From HB2-32-21 sp040235495 (GTDB taxonomy: Bacteria > Pseudomonadota > Gammaproteobacteria > Pseudomonadales > Porticoccaceae): a stretch of 9,755 nt of DNA. Below the pieces are notes generated by a model, which worked only from the letters and a program-made list of their open reading frames with translations, was not told where the DNA came from and did not search any database. Made by a program: the position numbers and the translations under genes. The stretch spans positions 1 to 9,755 of the forward strand of contig JBECKV010000023.1 in the NCBI GenBank assembly GCA_040235495.1. The letters run 5' to 3'. Below, piece after piece: positions 6,131 through 9,755 of this stretch (its first letter is position 1; every line of letters begins with the position of its first letter).

Positions 6131-7612
6131 ATGGAAATATCCGCACGCCACACGGACCCCCTGAATCATAAATGCGACTGCCTCATTGTCGGGGTCAGGG
6201 AGTCGGGCAAACAGGACCCGTCCGTCGCGGCCGTCGACAAAGCCACCGGCGGCTTTATTAGCCGCTGCCTGAATGAAGGCGACCTGTCCGGCAAGGTGGC
6301 CAGTTCCCTGATGGTTCATGACCCCAAGGGCCTGGCCGCCAGCCGCTTACTCCTGATCGGCATCGGTGCCGGCGAACTCAGCGTCGAGGCGTTCCTGAAA
6401 GTCGCACGCGCCGCGGCCCGGGCCAGCAGCGGCAAGGCCATAAAAAACGCGGCCACCACCCTCGGCCAAACGCCAGTCACGGGCCAGGCCGCCGGCTGGA
6501 CCGCCGCGCAACTGAGCCGTTTGTTTACAGAAGCCAGCTACAGCTTCCGCAAGGGCGAAAGTGAAGCGCCGAAAAGCGAGATGAAAAAACTGGTGCTGCT
6601 GAGCACGGATCGCAATGCCCTGAAGACCGATAAAGCCGGCATCGACAAGGGCAGCGCGATCGGCGCCGGCGTCAATCGCTGCCGCTATCTTGGTGATCTG
6701 CCGGCCAACACCTGCACGCCCTCCTATCTGGCAACGCAGGCCCGGGCCCTGGGCCGCAAGCACGAGCGAATCAGCACCCGGGTATTATCGGAAAAACAAA
6801 TGCGCGAACTGGGCATGGGCGCCCTGCTCTCGGTGACCGCCGGCACCGAGCAACCGGCTCATCTGATCGCCATGGAATACAGGGGCGCCGTGAAAACCGC
6901 CAAGCCCGTGGTCCTGGTCGGCAAGGGTGTAACCTTCGATTCCGGCGGCATCAGCCTGAAGCCGGGCGCCAAAATGGATGAGATGAAGTACGACATGTGT
7001 GGCGCCGCCAGCGTCTTCGGCGTCATGGAAGTGTTGGCCCGACTGCAACCCAGGCTCAATGTCATCGGCCTGGTGCCAGCGGTGGAAAACCTGCCCAGTG
7101 GCATCGCCACCAAACCGGGAGATGTGGTCACCAGCATGTCCGGTAAAACCATCGAAATTCTCAATACCGATGCCGAGGGCCGACTCATTTTATGCGACGC
7201 GCTGACCTATGCCGCGCGCTACAAGCCACATACGGTTATCGATATCGCCACGCTCACGGGCGCCTGCATCATGGCCCTCGGTCATATCAGTACCGGCTTG
7301 TTCGCCAATGACCAGAGCCTGGCCGACGAACTCATGAGCGCCGGACAAACCGCCGGCGACCGCGCCTGGCAACTGCCCATCTGGGACGATTACGACGAAC
7401 AACTGAAAAGCAATTTTGCCGACATTCCCAACATCGGCGGCACCGGGGCCGGCAGTATCACGGCTGCCTGTTTTCTGGGCCGCTTCACAAAGGATTATCG
7501 TTGGGCGCACCTGGATATCGCCGGCACCGCCTGGAATTCGGCCGGGCCCAAGGGCGCCACCGGCCGACCGGTGCCGCTGCTGGTGGAGTACTTGCTGGGC
7601 CAGGCCAACTAG
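6131..7612 (+). CDS. pepA: Leucyl aminopeptidase PepA (M17 family)
   Basis: A 493-residue cytosolic M17 aminopeptidase that removes N-terminal residues, leucine preferred, using two metal ions. The metal and catalytic residues are all visible by alignment to E. coli PepA: Lys265, Asp270 and Lys277 in GKGVTFDSGGISLKPG, Asp288 (YDMCGAA), then Asp347, Glu349 and Arg351 in the family signature NTDAEGRL (345-352). The start is the ATG preceded by GAGGAG four bases upstream; a TTG four codons earlier overlaps that ribosome site and is rejected. Length is close to the 503 residues of E. coli PepA. In E. coli the protein also binds DNA in Xer recombination and carAB control; whether this one does so cannot be told. 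It heads the pepA-holC cluster and diverges from lptF. Confidence 0.96.
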   Translation: MEISARHTDPLNHKCDCLIVGVRESGKQDPSVAAVDKATGGFISRCLNEGDLSGKVASSLMVHDPKGLAASRLLLIGIGAGELSVEAFLKVARAAARASSGKAIKNAATTLGQTPVTGQAAGWTAAQLSRLFTEASYSFRKGESEAPKSEMKKLVLLSTDRNALKTDKAGIDKGSAIGAGVNRCRYLGDLPANTCTPSYLATQARALGRKHERISTRVLSEKQMRELGMGALLSVTAGTEQPAHLIAMEYRGAVKTAKPVVLVGKGVTFDSGGISLKPGAKMDEMKYDMCGAASVFGVMEVLARLQPRLNVIGLVPAVENLPSGIATKPGDVVTSMSGKTIEILNTDAEGRLILCDALTYAARYKPHTVIDIATLTGACIMALGHISTGLFANDQSLADELMSAGQTAGDRAWQLPIWDDYDEQLKSNFADIPNIGGTGAGSITAACFLGRFTKDYRWAHLDIAGTAWNSAGPKGATGRPVPLLVEYLLGQAN

Positions 7613-7645
7613 ACATTCGATGCCGCTGACGGGGGTCGTCCACGG

Positions 7646-8095
7646 ATGACAAAGGTTAACTTTTACCGGGTTCAGGGTGATCTGGAAGCAGTGCTGGCAC
7701 TGAGCTGCCGCCTGGTGGAGCGGGCCTGGCAACAGGATATCGACACGCTCATCCATACTGACGAGGAACAGACCGCCGCGCTGATGAGCGACCGGTTATG
7801 GGACTGGTCGGCGAGCAGTTTTCTGCCCCACCGACGCGAGTCCAAAGGTCCGGAGAGGATTCAAATCCTTACCGGTCCCGCTGACAGCGCCGATGTGGAG
7901 GAAACCATCGAACTACACCACGGCCTGCTGCTCAACCTGGCGGCGGAAACCCCAAGCTGGTTCGCGCGCTTCGAAGTGCTGTGCGAATTTGTCCATGGTG
8001 ACGAGGCCCGGATCGCCAGCAAAAGAGACCGCTACCGGTTTTACAAGGACCGCGGCTATCCCTTGCAATATCACGACATGAGTGATCGTTTCTAA
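7646..8095 (+). CDS. holC: DNA polymerase III chi subunit HolC
   Basis: A 149-residue chi subunit of the DNA polymerase III clamp-loader complex, which links the psi subunit to single-stranded DNA-binding protein at the replication fork. Recognition rests on the N-terminal VNFYRV, the HTDEEQTAALMSDRLWDWSASSFLPH segment at about 37-62 (shown here by its ends and position), the later ETIELHHGLLLNLA and the FxRFEVLCEFV-like core, together with the conserved position after pepA. E. coli HolC is 147 residues. A GGGGG run 11-15 bases upstream may be its ribosome site. A nine-codon frame starting at 7620 stops across its ATG (ATGA), so weak translational coupling is possible. The gap to pepA is only 33 bp, so the two genes are probably one transcript. 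Confidence 0.93.
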   Translation: MTKVNFYRVQGDLEAVLALSCRLVERAWQQDIDTLIHTDEEQTAALMSDRLWDWSASSFLPHRRESKGPERIQILTGPADSADVEETIELHHGLLLNLAAETPSWFARFEVLCEFVHGDEARIASKRDRYRFYKDRGYPLQYHDMSDRF

Positions 8096-8123
8096 TTTCA
8101 CCGCGGAGGTTCTGAACACGGGC

Positions 8124-8402
8124 ATGAACGACCAAAAAAAAGACTCCACTGACTCCCGCGCCGGGGAAGAAGTTTCGCCGGGGCGCGACCCCGAGCAGGA
8201 TGCCGCGAAAACCCGAGGCCGATTGGGCGAGGCCTTTTTCGAGACAGAAAAGGCCGGCGATACTCCCTATATCACCGTCCTCGACACTCCCGCCGAGGCG
8301 CCACCCGAACTGGATATCGACCTGATTGAGGTGCCCATTTTGACCGAGGTCGTGGAGTGGGAAGAGGATCAGGGCAAGGACCCGAAAAAATCCGATCGAT
8401 GA
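8124..8402 (+). CDS. Hypothetical very acidic small protein between holC and valS
   Basis: I do not recognise this 92-residue protein. By my count it holds 25 Asp/Glu against 12 Lys/Arg, with no Cys, no signal peptide and no membrane segment. The first 35 or so residues and the last 12 look disordered and charged. Between them, DTPYITVLDTP (46-56) and LDIDLIEVPILTEVVEWEE (63-81) could form short strands. The start is uncertain: ATG 8124 has GGAGG 14 bases upstream, and an in-frame GTG at 8082 inside the end of holC would add 14 residues. The frame is open in the same direction as its neighbours and begins 28 bp after holC, so co-transcription with pepA-holC is likely. A binding partner for a basic protein surface is one guess; there is no direct evidence. 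Confidence 0.7.
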   Translation: MNDQKKDSTDSRAGEEVSPGRDPEQDAAKTRGRLGEAFFETEKAGDTPYITVLDTPAEAPPELDIDLIEVPILTEVVEWEEDQGKDPKKSDR

Positions 8403-8424
8403 CGCAACACCCACCCGCCCGGTG

Positions 8425-8454
8425 CTGACCGGGCCACCCCGGGGGCAGTATAAT
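8425..8454 (+). promoter_or_regulatory. Candidate sigma-70 promoter for valS
   Basis: CTGACC (8425-8430, 4 of 6) and a perfect TATAAT (8449-8454) are separated by 18 bp in an otherwise very GC-rich gap. The spacer contains an inverted repeat CCGGG (8429-8433) / CCCGG (8438-8442). Transcription would begin near 8461, giving a leader of about 108 nt. This suggests valS can be expressed independently of the pepA-holC transcript. Confidence 0.6.
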
Positions 8455-8470
8455 CCCGCGTTTTCACTGC

Positions 8471-8537
8471 TTCCGGCCACCAGCGCCCATGGCTGGTGGA
8501 GCTGCCCGATAAGCTCCCCGTGCGCAACTTTCCGGAA
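8471..8537 (+). promoter_or_regulatory. Potentially structured 5' leader of valS
   Basis: Three complementary pairs nest in the leader: TTCCGG (8471-8476) with CCGGAA (8532-8537); CCACCAGC (8477-8484) with GCTGGTGG (8492-8499), a perfect 8-bp stem with a 7-base loop; and GGAGCT (8498-8503) with AGCTCC (8512-8517). The two inner hairpins share two bases, so they compete slightly. Together they could form a closed three-way junction ending about 31 bases before the valS ATG. No T-run follows, so it is not an intrinsic terminator. Confidence 0.4.
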
Positions 8538-8568
8538 CCGGACACTGATCACCAGACGACAGAGTGCT

Positions 8569-9755
8569 ATGGAAACCACCTACAAACCCGGGGATATTGA
8601 ACGCCAGTGGTACCGGACCTGGGAAGAGCGGGGTTACTTCAAACCCTCGGGCCAGGGGACGCCCTACTGCATTATGATCCCACCGCCCAATGTCACCGGC
8701 AGCCTGCATATGGGCCACGGTTTCCAGGAAGCCATCATGGATGCCCTGATCCGCTACCACCGCATGAACGGCGACAACACGCTGTGGCAGGTGGGCACCG
8801 ATCATGCGGGCATCGCCACCCAGATGGTGGTCGAGCGCCAGCTCGAAGCCGACAATATTTCCCGCCACGATCTGGGCCGGGAAAAATTCATCGAAAAAGT
8901 CTGGGCATGGAAGGCCGAATCCGGCGGCACCATCACCCGACAACTCCGTCGTTTGGGCGCCTCACCGGACTGGTCCCGCGAGCGCTTCACCATGGACGAC
9001 GGCTTTTACCGGGCCGTGCAGGAAGCCTTTATCCGTCTTTACGAAGACGGCCTGATCTACCGGGGCAAGCGTCTGGTCAACTGGGATCCCCAGTTACACA
9101 CCGCCATTTCCGATCTGGAAGTCGTCAGCGAGGAGGAGCAGGGCCACCTGTGGCATTTCCGCTATCCGCTCACCGACGGCAGTGGCCATCTCACCGTCGC
9201 CACCACCCGCCCGGAAACCATGCTCGGTGACACCGCCGTGGCGGTCAACCCGGAGGACGAACGCTATCGCCATCTGGTCGGCCAGGCCGTGACCCTGCCG
9301 CTGGCAAACCGGGAAATTCCCATCATTGCCGACGACTACGTGGATCGGGAATTCGGCACCGGCTGCGTGAAAATCACCCCGGCCCATGACTTCAACGACT
9401 ACGCCCTGGGTCAGCGCCACAACCTGCCCATGATCAACATCCTCGACCAGGATGCCTGCCTCAACGATCAGGTACCAGAACGCTATCGGGGCAAGGATCG
9501 CTTCGAGGCTCGGCGTCTGGTGGTCGAGGATCTGGAAGCACTGGGGCTACTGGAAAAAATCGACGCGCACACCCTGAAAGTTCCCCGCGGTGATCGCTCC
9601 GGCGTAGTCATTGAACCCTGGCTCACGAACCAGTGGTACGTAAATGCCAAAAGCCTGGCGGTGGCGGCCGTCGACGCCGTTAAAAGCGACGCTATCCGCT
9701 TCGTACCGAAGCAATATGAAAACATGTACTTTTCCTGGATGAATGATATTCAGGA
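8569..9755 (+). CDS. valS: Valyl-tRNA synthetase ValS (3' end beyond the window)
   Basis: The first 395 codons of a class I aminoacyl-tRNA synthetase that charges tRNA-Val; the E. coli enzyme has 951 residues, so roughly the first two fifths are present. The start METTYKPGDIERQWY aligns with E. coli METKxYxPxDIE-type openings. PPPNVTGSLHMGHGF (38-52) contains the HIGH-class ATP-binding motif as HMGH (47-50). The editing (CP1) domain that clears mischarged threonine begins around 200 and shows TTRPETMLGD (212-221) and GTGCVKITPAHDFNDY (263-278). The KMSKS motif and the anticodon-binding domain lie beyond the edge. The ribosome site is weak (AGAG, 4 bases before the ATG). A promoter and a foldable leader precede it. 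Confidence 0.97.
   Translation, partial: METTYKPGDIERQWYRTWEERGYFKPSGQGTPYCIMIPPPNVTGSLHMGHGFQEAIMDALIRYHRMNGDNTLWQVGTDHAGIATQMVVERQLEADNISRHDLGREKFIEKVWAWKAESGGTITRQLRRLGASPDWSRERFTMDDGFYRAVQEAFIRLYEDGLIYRGKRLVNWDPQLHTAISDLEVVSEEEQGHLWHFRYPLTDGSGHLTVATTRPETMLGDTAVAVNPEDERYRHLVGQAVTLPLANREIPIIADDYVDREFGTGCVKITPAHDFNDYALGQRHNLPMINILDQDACLNDQVPERYRGKDRFEARRLVVEDLEALGLLEKIDAHTLKVPRGDRSGVVIEPWLTNQWYVNAKSLAVAAVDAVKSDAIRFVPKQYENMYFSWMNDIQ

Noticed and set aside
8489..8512. Seven-codon frame in the valS leader as an attenuation leader peptide
   Set aside because: It reads Met-Ala-Gly-Gly-Ala-Ala-Arg with no Val codons and no ribosome site, and no terminator hairpin with a T-run follows.
8569..9755. 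valS as a truncated pseudogene
   Set aside because: The frame is open to the very last base and the motifs are intact; it is simply cut by the window edge.

Overview
The window is a GC-rich stretch of bacterial chromosome. Gene content and order point to a gammaproteobacterium: a divergent lptG-lptF pair facing pepA-holC-(small ORF)-valS is a classic gammaproteobacterial arrangement. GTG and TTG starts and the high GC suggest a lineage outside the Enterobacteriaceae, perhaps a Chromatiales-like or other environmental group; the genus cannot be read from the sequence. I see no tRNA, rRNA, insertion sequence, phage gene or CRISPR array.

Layout. Left block (17-1528, minus strand): a CmoA-like SAM-dependent methyltransferase followed by a lipoprotein-type GDSL/SGNH esterase of the TesA family. 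Then, divergently, a full-length FMN-dependent alpha-hydroxy-acid dehydrogenase/oxidase (1655-2848, plus). The 126-bp gap between these two transcription units holds an 8+8 bp inverted repeat, a candidate operator. The hydroxy-acid gene converges on a short polyhydroxyalkanoate-system protein (2845-3156, minus). The two stop codons overlap by 4 bp, and a strong intrinsic terminator for the former lies inside the coding sequence of the latter. Next, on the plus strand, is an RDD-family membrane protein (3327-3791) behind a GC hairpin and four tandem 7-bp repeats.

The housekeeping block (3802-9755) starts with lptG and lptF (minus, ATGA-coupled), the inner-membrane permease subunits of the LPS exporter. 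They diverge from pepA (leucyl aminopeptidase), holC (DNA polymerase III chi), an unrecognised very acidic 92-residue ORF, and valS (valyl-tRNA synthetase, cut by the window edge after 395 codons). valS appears to have its own promoter with a perfect -10 box and a leader that can fold into a small multi-helix structure.

Overall this is mostly ordinary chromosome. I found no convincing new multi-gene system. The most interesting signals are small: the terminator embedded in a convergent gene, the inverted repeat between divergent genes, the structured valS leader, the acidic ORF between holC and valS, and a 17-bp tandem duplication that appears to have rewritten the end of the methyltransferase.
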